A stretch of 64,000 nucleotides of DNA from Acidobacteriota bacterium (GTDB lineage Bacteria; Acidobacteriota; Terriglobia; Bryobacterales; Bryobacteraceae), in assembly GCA_014584705.1 (NCBI GenBank), contig JACTMJ010000014.1:62001-126000 (forward strand). Reading direction: 5' to 3'. This document shows, piece after piece, positions 36,818 through 45,068 of this stretch (positions are counted from its first letter, which is position 1; the number at the start of each line of letters is the position of its first letter). Both the position numbers and the translations under genes were made by a program. Below the pieces are notes generated by a model that saw only the letters and a list, made by a program, of their open reading frames with translations, ran no database searches and had not been told where the DNA came from.

Positions 36818-36847
36818 ATTGTACGTCTCCCTGAAAACCGCCGTCGA
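36818..36847 (-). promoter_or_regulatory. Candidate promoter of fabD
   Basis: On the minus strand TCGACG (36847-36842) and TACAAT (36823-36818) are 18 bases apart, giving RNA about 20 bases before the TTG start with its ribosome binding site. Confidence 0.45.
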
Positions 36848-36932
36848 GATACCGGTTCGGATGTCCGGTTCGGACGGAAGCTCACCAGTGACGTCGGTGG
36901 TGTTCTTTTTCTGGAATGGGATCAAAAAACTC

Positions 36933-36960
36933 TTGAAATTTCTGAGAATCAGGTTACAAT
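36933..36960 (+). promoter_or_regulatory. Strong sigma-70-like promoter pointing right
   Basis: TTGAAA at 36933-36938 and TACAAT at 36955-36960 with a 16-base spacer, the best promoter match I found in the window. The next gene in that direction starts almost 390 bases downstream, so it drives either a long leader or a separate small RNA. Confidence 0.6.
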
Positions 36961-36966
36961 TTGAGA

Positions 36967-37354
36967 GGTTTGTCCGGAATTGCCCGACGGCGAACGTCTC
37001 TGTTCCGGTCGGTGCATGCTTGGCAAGCACTTTGGCTCACTGGATGTATTTTGGCCGCGAAGACCGTTTGGAATTGGATCCATCCGCGTTCGCATTCGAC
37101 CACGGAAACAATACCCTGAGCCGAATCTTTTCTCTAGTTCCCGTTACCAATTTGATTCCTGATTGCGCAGGCTTGCGCCTGCCGAACGGATAAGGATCGG
37201 CAGCGATTTTCCGGCTGCATCGACGCCGCCGGAGAAGGGACCCGCGGCCCAAACACAGGCCGTGGCGGATTGCAACCGGAAATCTGCACGTTTGTGTGAA
37301 TTTCCTGAACCCTGGACGGCAAAAAATCGTCCATTCGCATGGAGGTAAACCGAG
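36967..37354 (+). other. Long leader or small-RNA candidate
   Basis: About 390 bases between the strong promoter and the zinc-ribbon gene with no supported ORF. It contains hairpins: CCGGAA/TTCCGG with a 23-base loop near 36975-37010, TGCTT-GGC-AAGCA near 37017-37030, and GCAGGC-TTGC-GCCTGC at 37167-37182. No known riboswitch consensus was recognised. GGAGG at 37341-37345 is the ribosome binding site of the following gene. Confidence 0.35.
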
Positions 37355-37564
37355 ATGATCTCGACTTTGGAACAACCAGTCGAAAAGAAACAGGTCATCC
37401 AGGAAGTTGACGGCGAGGTCTACTGTCCGTTCTGCACGAGAACGGTAAAGGCCACGCTGCTCGTCGCCGGCAAGAGAGCCAAGTCCAAGCCTGGACAAAA
37501 GTGCCCGCGTTGCAGCGCTTCTTTGGATGCTGGTTATGTCATTGGCGCCCGTCGCGCGGCGTAA
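37355..37564 (+). CDS. Small zinc-ribbon protein
   Basis: 69 residues with two metal-binding knuckles: YCPFCTR and, 26 residues later, KCPRCSASL, together a four-Cys zinc ribbon. The middle is basic (VAGKRAKSKPGQ). A good GGAGG ribosome binding site precedes the ATG. Function unknown; nucleic-acid or protein binding is likely for such ribbons. It is preceded by the long leader and strong promoter. Confidence 0.7.
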   Translation: MISTLEQPVEKKQVIQEVDGEVYCPFCTRTVKATLLVAGKRAKSKPGQKCPRCSASLDAGYVIGARRAA

Positions 37565-37838
37565 GAACGCTCGCACAGCGCCGCACTCACCGCTTTTCCG
37601 CACTTCTCTTAAGCGGACCGTTCGCAAATCCCCGAACGTCCGATACGATAAGGTTAAGACAACATATTGATGGCCTCCTGGCGATTCGCTTCGAGGCCAG
37701 CTTCTCATGTGGCGCTGTGCCGTCGGCGTTGCCGACGTTGGCGGTGCGCATGCGCCACAGCCTAACGCGTAACTACGAGGAAGTCTCCGGCGCACGCAGT
37801 CCCGGCTTTCTCCGCATCGAAGCGATTGGATTGAATTA
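37565..37838. other. Gap between the two zinc-ribbon genes
   Basis: About 275 bases with no supported gene and no clear terminator; an AT-rich stretch near 37640-37670 could hold a promoter for the second small gene. Confidence 0.4.
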
Positions 37839-38051
37839 ATGGAAACGCCTCCCCGTCCGACGACCCCGAAAAGGAAGCAGGCCAAGCCTTCGGCGGCTCA
37901 CGCGCCTCGAATCGCCCGGCCGGCCAAGTGTGCGATCTGCGGCGCGGAAGTGGCCCCGATTTCGAGCGAACCGTTGTGCTGGGTATGCCGCCGCCTGAAG
38001 GTCTCCGCCTGGAGCGAGAACACGGATTCCCAGATGTTTGCTCCGGAGTAG
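37839..38051 (+). CDS. Small zinc-ribbon-like protein
   Basis: 70 residues. A basic, Pro-rich N terminus (PRPTTPKRKQAKPSAAH) precedes CAICGAEVAPISSEPLCWVC, a CxxC-N12-CxxC pair typical of a treble-clef or ribbon zinc site, and an acidic end. There is no obvious ribosome binding site before the ATG at 37839, which lowers confidence. It follows the other small zinc-ribbon gene in the same direction. Confidence 0.6.
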   Translation: METPPRPTTPKRKQAKPSAAHAPRIARPAKCAICGAEVAPISSEPLCWVCRRLKVSAWSENTDSQMFAPE

Positions 38052-38078
38052 CGACTTTCGGGGATCCGGACGCCGCCT

Positions 38079-39038
38079 TCAGATGTGTGTGTGAGCGATG
38101 CGGCTTCCGATTCCGCTAGCGACGGCCCTCTCGTAGATCCACCCCGCGACGGCCACATCCTCGGTCCCAAGGCCGAGCGACTTGAAGATCGTCAGTTCTT
38201 CCGGGGAGGTCCGGCCCGCTCTGTTGCCGTTGAGGAGTTCGGACAGCTCGCAGACCTGCGTCGCCGGCCATTCGATGCCTCCATAGGCAAGCAGCAGGTC
38301 ACCCGCCTCTTCTTCCGCCTGCTCGCGGGAATCCAGCGCTATTAAATTGGCGCGCCGCACTGTTTCCGCGCTCAACTCCCGGCGATCGGGCGCGTTGGAA
38401 CCCATGGCGTTGATATGCACGCCGTTCTCAAACGCCGAATCCGCCACCACCGGATCTTGCGAATACGTAGCGGTAATGACGATGTCGGCCCCTTCCACCG
38501 CCTCTTCCGGCGTGCTCACGGCCTTCACGTTGCCCGAATCGTACTCCCGAAACTCCTCCACGAAGCGCAGACGATTCTCCGCGCGCCGCGAGAACACGCG
38601 CACTTCGTGGACATTGCGCACGGAGCATACCGCGTGCAACTGGCTCTTGGCCTGAAAACCGGAGCCAATTAGGCCCACGCTAGACGCGCCGACAGGCGCC
38701 AGCAAATCCGTCGCAACGCCGCTCGCCGCGCCCGTACGGATTTTGCCCAATTCGTTCGCCTCCATCACGGCCAGAGGCGTGGAATCCGACGCACGGTAAA
38801 GGAGGAAAAGAAAGTGCGGGCCGTGCCGGGGATGGGTGACGTAGGTCTTGGTGCCGAAATAGCGCTCGTTGGCCCCGCCCATCTCGTGGAGAACCGCCCC
38901 GGACGGAAGGCCCATCCTCCTTCGGGGCAGATTCCGCGCCGCGCCGGAAGCCAGATCCAGAAACGACTGCCGCACCAGTTCGATGGCCGTATGCATCGGC
39001 AGCAATTGCTTCACCTCACGTTCTGAAAGAAACAGCAT
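38079..39038 (-). CDS. Ornithine cyclodeaminase/mu-crystallin family protein
   Basis: 319 residues. MLFLSEREVKQLLPMHTAIE, then the substrate segment TKTYVTHP (Lys), ANELGKIRTGAASGVATDLLAP, the Rossmann motif SVGLIGSGFQAKSQLHAV and INAMGSNAPDRRELS with the catalytic-region Asp are all characteristic. The family includes ornithine cyclodeaminase, NAD-dependent alanine dehydrogenase and ketimine reductases; the substrate cannot be told from sequence. It is divergent from the GMC oxidoreductase gene. Confidence 0.9.
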   Translation of the reverse strand: MLFLSEREVKQLLPMHTAIELVRQSFLDLASGAARNLPRRRMGLPSGAVLHEMGGANERYFGTKTYVTHPRHGPHFLFLLYRASDSTPLAVMEANELGKIRTGAASGVATDLLAPVGASSVGLIGSGFQAKSQLHAVCSVRNVHEVRVFSRRAENRLRFVEEFREYDSGNVKAVSTPEEAVEGADIVITATYSQDPVVADSAFENGVHINAMGSNAPDRRELSAETVRRANLIALDSREQAEEEAGDLLLAYGGIEWPATQVCELSELLNGNRAGRTSPEELTIFKSLGLGTEDVAVAGWIYERAVASGIGSRIAHTHI

Positions 39039-39162
39039 TCCTTCCCCCTTCGGCGGAACTCACCCGCTTCGCCGCATTGCCCGATCCATAGAATATCCCT
39101 TCCTGGCAGCCGGTGGGGCGGCGAGGCCATTCAACCGCGTGGGGCGATATACTCACAAAATA

Positions 39163-40818
39163 ATGCAGATTCAGGTTCCATCGGATCCATATGATGTCGT
39201 GGTGGTGGGCTCCGGAGCCACCGGAGGCTGGGCGGCGAAAAAACTCACGGAAGCCGGCATGAAGGTGTGCCTGCTCGAGGCGGGAAAGAAGATCACGAAG
39301 AAGGACTACACTGAGCACGTCAATAGCTGGCAGTTGCCGTATCTAGGGATGTCTCCCAAGGTGAAGGAAACACGGCCCATTCAGGGCAATTGTTACGCCT
39401 GCACCGAGTACAACTACGAATGGTTCGTCAACGATCTCGAAAACCCCTACACGCAGGAGAAACCGTTCAGTTGGATCCGCCAGAGGGTTCTCGGCGGCCG
39501 CAGCCTGAGTTGGGGGCGGCAGAGCTACCGCATGGGACCACTGGACTTCAAGGCGGCCAGCCATGACGGGTATGGCGAAGACTGGCCCGTGAGCTATGAA
39601 GAAATGGTGCCCTACTTCGAGGAAGTGGAGAAGTACGTTGGTATCAGCGGGCGCGCCGAGGGCTTGAAATCCTTGCCCGACAGCGTCTTCATGCCGCCCA
39701 TGGCGATGACCTGCGGCGAAGAGCACTTGCGCGATCAGGTGAAGGCGAAGATGGGCCGCACGATCACGATCGGACGGATCGCCATTCTTACGCGGAATCA
39801 CCGAGATCGTCAGGCCTGCCACTACTGCGGCCCTTGCGAGCGCGGCTGCATCACGACTTCCTATTTTTCCAGCCCGTATACAACGATCAAAGACGCCCAG
39901 GATACCGGCCGGTTTACTCTGTTGTGCGATGCGGTGGCCAGCCACCTGATTTTGAAAGACGGCAAGGCAACGGGCGTAGCGTATCTGGATCGCGAAACAA
40001 GAACACCGCGAGAGGTGAAGGCCAGGATCGTGGTGCTCTGCGCCTCGACGCTCGAATCCACCCGCATCCTGATGAACTCGAAGGGATTCAATTCGAGCGG
40101 CGCTCTCGGCCACTACCTGATGGACCACATTTATCAGGGCGGCGCGGGAGGCATTCTCCCGATCGCCGAAGCAAAGCCCTGGGCCGGGATGCCAAAGCGC
40201 CCGAATGGCATCTATGTGCCCCGTTTCCGCAACGTGGACCGCTCCCATACCAACGGGATGATCCGCGGGTACGGGTATCAGGGCGGCGCCTCGCCCACGT
40301 TTTCCATGGGTGCTCCGGGTTTCGGCAAGAGTTACAAGGAAGCGGTCCGCAACGGGGAATGGACCGCCAGTCTCGGGGTTTGGGCCGAATGCCTTCCCCG
40401 GTACGAGAATCGGGTGGTGCTCGACAAAGACCATGTGGACGCTTGGGGTATTCCTACGCTGAGCGTCCGGATGAATTGGAGCGACAACGAACTTGCCCTG
40501 TGGAACGATGCGAAACAGGAAGCTGCCGCCATGCTGGAAGCGGCGGGCGCCAGGGATATCCGCATCACCGGCAAGGAGCCTTCCGTACCAGGCCACTGCA
40601 TCCACGAATGCGGCACGGCACGCATGGGGGAAAACCCGAAGAAGAGCGTCCTCAACAAGTGGAACCAGAGCTGGGACGTCGATAACGTGTTCGTCACGGA
40701 CGGAGCGGCGTGGGTGAGCCAGGGTTGCGCTAACCCGACACTCACGATGATGGCGATCACCGTCCGTGCTTGCGATTACATTGCGCGGGAGTATTCAAAG
40801 AAAGTCGCGAAGGCGTAG
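39163..40818 (+). CDS. GMC family oxidoreductase
   Basis: 551 residues, FAD-dependent. It begins YDVVVVGSGATGGWAAKKLTEAG (FAD fold), has GGRSLSWGRQSYRM, a Cys-rich HYCGPCERGC segment, and the C-terminal GMC_oxred_C region GHCIHECGTARMG with the active-site His and NVFVTDGAAWVSQGCANPTLTMMA. This resembles the large subunits of gluconate/2-keto-gluconate-type dehydrogenases that oxidise sugars or sugar acids. No small subunit or cytochrome gene is adjacent. ATG 39163 is preceded by an AT-rich stretch with TATACT, so the mRNA may have a very short leader. Confidence 0.9.
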   Translation: MQIQVPSDPYDVVVVGSGATGGWAAKKLTEAGMKVCLLEAGKKITKKDYTEHVNSWQLPYLGMSPKVKETRPIQGNCYACTEYNYEWFVNDLENPYTQEKPFSWIRQRVLGGRSLSWGRQSYRMGPLDFKAASHDGYGEDWPVSYEEMVPYFEEVEKYVGISGRAEGLKSLPDSVFMPPMAMTCGEEHLRDQVKAKMGRTITIGRIAILTRNHRDRQACHYCGPCERGCITTSYFSSPYTTIKDAQDTGRFTLLCDAVASHLILKDGKATGVAYLDRETRTPREVKARIVVLCASTLESTRILMNSKGFNSSGALGHYLMDHIYQGGAGGILPIAEAKPWAGMPKRPNGIYVPRFRNVDRSHTNGMIRGYGYQGGASPTFSMGAPGFGKSYKEAVRNGEWTASLGVWAECLPRYENRVVLDKDHVDAWGIPTLSVRMNWSDNELALWNDAKQEAAAMLEAAGARDIRITGKEPSVPGHCIHECGTARMGENPKKSVLNKWNQSWDVDNVFVTDGAAWVSQGCANPTLTMMAITVRACDYIAREYSKKVAKA

Positions 40819-40824
40819 CCGACG

Positions 40825-43545
40825 CTACCGCACAGTGACCTTTGCGGAAAACTGGGTGGGGCTTCCCGCGACGTCCGCCACGACTTCATACGTGCCCGGA
40901 GCGAGCGCCGGCACCGCCACATTGATCTGGTTGAGACCCGCTCCGGTAAGCCCGGCAAAGCGGATCTGCGCGGCCTGTCCGCCAATCGTCACGGAGAGGT
41001 TCGGCTGGGATACGAGAGTGGCCACCCCGGCAAACACCTCGCCGGCAGGCACGTCCGGCATCGTGGGGCCGAAGCCGGTACCGTAGATCGCGAGCACCTC
41101 GCCTACACCCGCCGGTCGCGCCCCATAGGGCGCGACGCCGCCCGGATCTCCGACAGGAGTTCCGTCGGGGTGCAGCGCGGCCACACCGCCCGCGGAATCG
41201 AACATGAAGAATCCGGGAGATTCCCGACTGAAGAAGACGTATGCCGTATCGGTTCCGGCAGCGGAGCGGAGTTCCACCGGAACCCAGCCCGAGGCCAGAT
41301 CGGAGGGAGCCTGGAAGTTTACCTGGCCCGGCCCGATAAACTGAACCGCCGCGGATTTTCCGTCTACAAGAACCTGCACGCCATCCAGACTCCGCGGCAT
41401 ACGGTTACCTTGAAAATCCGACGCCCGCCACGTCCGAGTGGACGTGGCCAAGTTCGACCCGAAAATGCTCATCCAGGCTCCCGATGCCATTCCCGGCTGA
41501 AAACTGGCCGCATTCACGACGCCGCCGGATGAAATCCGCGGACCGGAAGCCCCAGCGCTTCGAACAACGAATCGCACCGGGACCGAGCCGGGGTTGCAGA
41601 CAACCGTTCCGCAATCAAGCAGCAGTTCCGCATCGTAGATGCCGGCGGCGAGACCCTGAGCATTCGCGCCCAACGTAATCCGCCAAGTGCCCCCCTGTAG
41701 CGATGTACCCGCCGACAGCCACGACGCGTTGGAGGCCGAAGCGGTAAGGCTCGCAACCGTCGGGGCGCTTCGCAATTGCAGCGTCTGGGACGACGGGATT
41801 CCGCCGGGCTCACTCTGGAAAGAGAGGCCTTTCGCGGAGATGCGTACTGGGACAACAGGCCGAACAGCCGCGCCCTCCTGAGCGACTGTCACGGTCTTCC
41901 CGGCAACCTCCACGCCGCTATTACGCGAACTCGTAGCCGGATTGTTCGAAACATTCACGCTAAAGTCCCCGGAGCCGTTGTGCGGGGCGCTGCCGTCGAC
42001 GAGGATCCAACTCGCATTGGAAACTGGGGTCCAAGCGCAGCCCGCCGCGGTGTTCACGTTCAGCACGTAGCCGCCTCCGGCGGCAGGGGCGCTAATACTG
42101 GAAGGGCTGACGGTATACGTACACGCTGGAGGCGTTACCGGAGCTCCACGCCAACTCTCCGCGTACGGCGCAACGAGATTCACCGTCTTGGCGGAATCGT
42201 TCTTGCCGGTCACGCCAGTCGGGATTCCCTGGAAATTCACGAGAGGGTTGGAGAACTGAACGAGCGGCTGGCAACCCTCGCAGCCCGTTGAGTACGCCAT
42301 GATCGTAAAGAACTTGGGGTCAAGCAGCTTTTGCTGATAGCCAACGGCATCTTTGGCCAGACCGCCATTCGCACCTCCGTTGTCGGGGTCGTGATTGAGG
42401 CCCAGATTGTGGCCCGTTTCATGGGCGAAGGTTGCACTCGCTCCGCCGGCATAGGCTTGATTTACGACGGAAAAGGCATATCCTCCGAACCCTTGCGGGT
42501 TGTTCGCCAGAATGTAGGCCATCCCCGTGGTGAACGAACCGGAACCCGGCAGCGGCGGGTTGACCCATAGACTCACCATGTCGGCGGCGTATTGATCCCG
42601 GAGCGCATGCACCTGGTCGAGATAGCCATCGGAATCGTTCCGAAGCGCGCTTAGAGCGGAGGAATAGCTCATCGTGGAAACGGAATCGTTCCAACTCACT
42701 TCCGCCGCGTGCGCGAGACGATATTGCATGCGGACGGCGCTCTTTTCGAGGGCGGCATTGGCTTCCGCGATCACCTGATTGATGTGCGCGAGCATGCCAG
42801 CTGCATCTCCTCTCGCTTGGCGGGCGCGCTCGGAATAGACCACCAGCACATCCACGATGGGGTCGCCATCGCCCGCCGCGCGAATGGGAAGCGCCGTTTC
42901 ATCGACCGGAATTTTCCAAAGTCTCCCCGGAGATTCGAGGCCGCTGCCCTCCGCCCGCAGCTCACCCTCCGGCGGTACGGCATCCGTACCGGGCGTCCGG
43001 AAGCCGTGAAACGCAACCTGGCGGATCTCCCCCGCGCCGGAGCGAGGAACGAAAATCTCGTAAAATTCGGTGCCGGCCAATCGCACCGAACCGCTCAACG
43101 CACCGTCGTAGACGGTAAAAATGGCGGTTCCCTCCCCCGACCCGCCAATGCGCCCGCGCGCGATTTGCCCGATTCCGTCGGCAGTGGGGGAAATCGATTC
43201 CACGCGGAGATCCAGGCTGGTATCGTCGAACAAGTTCAGGGTGAGGGTCGCATTCGCCTCCGCGTTGCGCAGTATGGTTCGCGGCGTTCCGGCATTGCCG
43301 AAGGCCGTTCGCCAAGCCTGCGGCGAGAACGCCGCCGGACGGCTTCGCAGCACTTCCACGGGGTCACCGGGCACGGCATCAATTCGCGCGACGTGAGCCT
43401 CGCCATCGGGAATATCCACAAAGAGGCGCGGTGCCGGTTGGGCCGGAGCCGAGAGCGCTAACGCCGTGAGCAGCAACACCAGCGAGGCTTCGCTCATTCG
43501 AATCTTTAGTACTTCGGCAACGGGAAGGTTCTTCTTCAAGTCCAT
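40825..43545 (-). CDS. Secreted reprolysin-like zinc metalloprotease with BACON and Solibacter-type C-terminal domains
   Basis: 906 residues (890 if ATG 43497 is the start, just before the signal SLVLLLTALALSAPAQ). After a propeptide, a reprolysin-like catalytic domain starts near VDVLVVYSERARQARGD and carries FAHETGHNLGLNHD, the HExxHxxGxxHD zinc site, and later MAYSTGCEGC with the Met-turn. Next comes a BACON domain (TYTVSPSSISAPAAGGGYVLNV), a second BACON-like repeat, and the roughly 230-residue C-terminal module ending LNQINVAVPALAPGTYEVVA typical of Solibacter secreted proteins (TIGR03437 type). A hairpin lies upstream. Confidence 0.9.
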   Translation of the reverse strand: MDLKKNLPVAEVLKIRMSEASLVLLLTALALSAPAQPAPRLFVDIPDGEAHVARIDAVPGDPVEVLRSRPAAFSPQAWRTAFGNAGTPRTILRNAEANATLTLNLFDDTSLDLRVESISPTADGIGQIARGRIGGSGEGTAIFTVYDGALSGSVRLAGTEFYEIFVPRSGAGEIRQVAFHGFRTPGTDAVPPEGELRAEGSGLESPGRLWKIPVDETALPIRAAGDGDPIVDVLVVYSERARQARGDAAGMLAHINQVIAEANAALEKSAVRMQYRLAHAAEVSWNDSVSTMSYSSALSALRNDSDGYLDQVHALRDQYAADMVSLWVNPPLPGSGSFTTGMAYILANNPQGFGGYAFSVVNQAYAGGASATFAHETGHNLGLNHDPDNGGANGGLAKDAVGYQQKLLDPKFFTIMAYSTGCEGCQPLVQFSNPLVNFQGIPTGVTGKNDSAKTVNLVAPYAESWRGAPVTPPACTYTVSPSSISAPAAGGGYVLNVNTAAGCAWTPVSNASWILVDGSAPHNGSGDFSVNVSNNPATSSRNSGVEVAGKTVTVAQEGAAVRPVVPVRISAKGLSFQSEPGGIPSSQTLQLRSAPTVASLTASASNASWLSAGTSLQGGTWRITLGANAQGLAAGIYDAELLLDCGTVVCNPGSVPVRFVVRSAGASGPRISSGGVVNAASFQPGMASGAWMSIFGSNLATSTRTWRASDFQGNRMPRSLDGVQVLVDGKSAAVQFIGPGQVNFQAPSDLASGWVPVELRSAAGTDTAYVFFSRESPGFFMFDSAGGVAALHPDGTPVGDPGGVAPYGARPAGVGEVLAIYGTGFGPTMPDVPAGEVFAGVATLVSQPNLSVTIGGQAAQIRFAGLTGAGLNQINVAVPALAPGTYEVVADVAGSPTQFSAKVTVR

Positions 43546-43571
43546 GCGATACTTCGGCGAAAGGGGTTTCT

Positions 43572-43591
43572 CCCTGGGAAGACTCCCAGGG
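43572..43591 (-). other. Hairpin upstream of the metalloprotease gene
   Basis: A perfect 8-base-pair stem CCCTGGGA-AGAC-TCCCAGGG, 27 bases before the ATG at 43545 in minus orientation and about 120 bases after the brkB-like stop. No T tract follows, so it may be a leader structure rather than a terminator. Confidence 0.45.
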
Positions 43592-43710
43592 TTACAGGCG
43601 AGATCGTGGTGGCTGCCAGGAAACGCGCGGCCACGCAGACGCTACGTTAGAGCTTTGCACTTCCCGACCGGAAATGCCAGCGAACACATGTAAACTCTTG
43701 CCGTCCAGCG

Positions 43711-44784
43711 TCAGCTACTCTTTGCTCCCCCACCATTTTGGGCGGAAACCAACTCACCAGTCTCTTCTCGCCAATAGCGGGCTGCCCACTCCGCACCCGC
43801 CAACACGATCATGGACGCCAGGAAACTCCACAGAATGATCGCCGCGGAATTGAAGAACGGCCCATACTCGCGGGTAAGCTTTTCGCGCAGCAGCGGCCAG
43901 ATCAGCAGGTTGACGTACTTGGCGCCTTCCAAGGCCAGCGCCACCCAGAATGCCGGGAGAAAAACCACGCGCGCCGGCACCTTCCGGTTGGGCAAGAGCC
44001 AATAGATGAAGAACAGCAGCAGGACGGTGATGGGGAAAGCCGCCATCTTCAGGAACAGATCCCCCGCGAAGTCTACGAGCGGATCCGGAAGGGGTAATCC
44101 CAGGTGCGTGAACCATTGCAGGTTCAGCGTGGTCAGAACTATCGAGAGCATGGCGAGCGACCCGCAGAGGAAGATCATCCCCATGCTAAGGAACTGATTC
44201 TTCAGGTAGGAGCGGTTCGCGGTTCCGCCCCACACGCGGTTCAGCGCCACCTCCAGCGGCTCGAAGATGCCATTCGCGACAAACAGGAGGAGCACCAGAC
44301 TGCCCACTTGCACCTTGCCCCGCGACATGATGGAAAACCGCAAATTTCGCGAGAGGAAGTCGCCCACGCTGTCGGGGAAGTACTGGCCAAGAGCGAAGTA
44401 GACCGCATCCGCGGCTTCCCGCCATTGCAGCACATTCTGGAAGAACGAAACCATCACGATCAGGAAGGGGAAAAACGAGAGCAGCACGTTCGCGGCGATA
44501 GAGAAACCGTACACGTGTACCTCGGTTTCCATCCAATAGCGGAACGTGGGGGCGAAATAGCCGATCAGGCCGCCGGGACGGGCGGTTTGGATGGGGCTGG
44601 CTTCCGCATTGCTCATGAGCGCGACACTCGCGGGAGGGCGGGCTCCGGGGGACGACTGCTCGGGAGCGGCAGGGGGCGTGGAACGAGGAGGCGCGGGGCC
44701 GGAGTTGGGGTTGGGTGGCGGTAACGGCATACGGGCGGCGAGACATGCGCAATCAGAAAACAGAATTCCGGGCGGTGCTTCCAT
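43711..44784 (-). CDS. YihY/BrkB family membrane protein
   Basis: 357 residues at most. After a Pro-rich N terminus of uncertain extent (ATGs at 44730 and 44616 are alternatives, none with a clear ribosome binding site), the YihY/BrkB core has about six helices: VYGFSIAANVLLSFFPFLIVMVSFF, then VGSLVLLLFVANGIFEPLEVALNRVWG and WLLPNRKVPARVVFLPAFWVALALEGAKY. The family was once called RNase BN; its real function is probably transport or envelope related. Function here is unknown. Confidence 0.85.
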   Translation of the reverse strand: MEAPPGILFSDCACLAARMPLPPPNPNSGPAPPRSTPPAAPEQSSPGARPPASVALMSNAEASPIQTARPGGLIGYFAPTFRYWMETEVHVYGFSIAANVLLSFFPFLIVMVSFFQNVLQWREAADAVYFALGQYFPDSVGDFLSRNLRFSIMSRGKVQVGSLVLLLFVANGIFEPLEVALNRVWGGTANRSYLKNQFLSMGMIFLCGSLAMLSIVLTTLNLQWFTHLGLPLPDPLVDFAGDLFLKMAAFPITVLLLFFIYWLLPNRKVPARVVFLPAFWVALALEGAKYVNLLIWPLLREKLTREYGPFFNSAAIILWSFLASMIVLAGAEWAARYWREETGELVSAQNGGGAKSS

Positions 44785-44836
44785 TGTCGCAAGGCCGGCC
44801 GGAAAGCTGCGCGGAATCTTCGTCGGCCGCGGCAGT

Positions 44837-45001
44837 TTAGGGCTCGCTTTCCCATTGCTCCCAGTTCTTCTTGTGCTTCACTTTCTTCTTCTCTTTCGAT
44901 TCTTCCTCAACCCTGGAAGGCGGCACGGTGCCCACACGTTCGCGCGCCAGGCGCTTCACTTCCTTGGTTGCATCGAGTTTCTTGGTCTTCTTGATCGGCA
45001 T
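44837..45001 (-). CDS. Small lysine-rich hypothetical protein
   Basis: 54 residues, MPIKKTKKLDATKEVKRLAR through KKKVKHKKNWEQWESEP, very basic with alternating charge, and ending in a Trp-rich tail. The start ATG at 45001 lies between the divergent PLP-enzyme gene and the brkB-like gene. Coding is supported by the sharp change of residue composition exactly at this ATG compared with the open frame upstream. Function unknown; nucleic-acid binding or ribosome association would fit the charge. Confidence 0.6.
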   Translation of the reverse strand: MPIKKTKKLDATKEVKRLARERVGTVPPSRVEEESKEKKKVKHKKNWEQWESEP

Positions 45002-45068
45002 CTGAACGTTCCGCCCGCTCCCGTGCGCGTGCCACCGTGGATGGCCGCTATTTGGGATCATATCGTTG

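Noticed and set aside
39343..40605. A 420-codon minus-strand frame inside the GMC oxidoreductase gene
   Set aside because: Antisense shadow of a complete GMC protein with FAD fold and C-terminal motifs.
43546..43710. A c-di-GMP (GEMM) riboswitch upstream of the metalloprotease
   Set aside because: A GCAAAGC string and stems are present, but the GNRA loop, the conserved closing stem and the spacing do not match the GEMM consensus.
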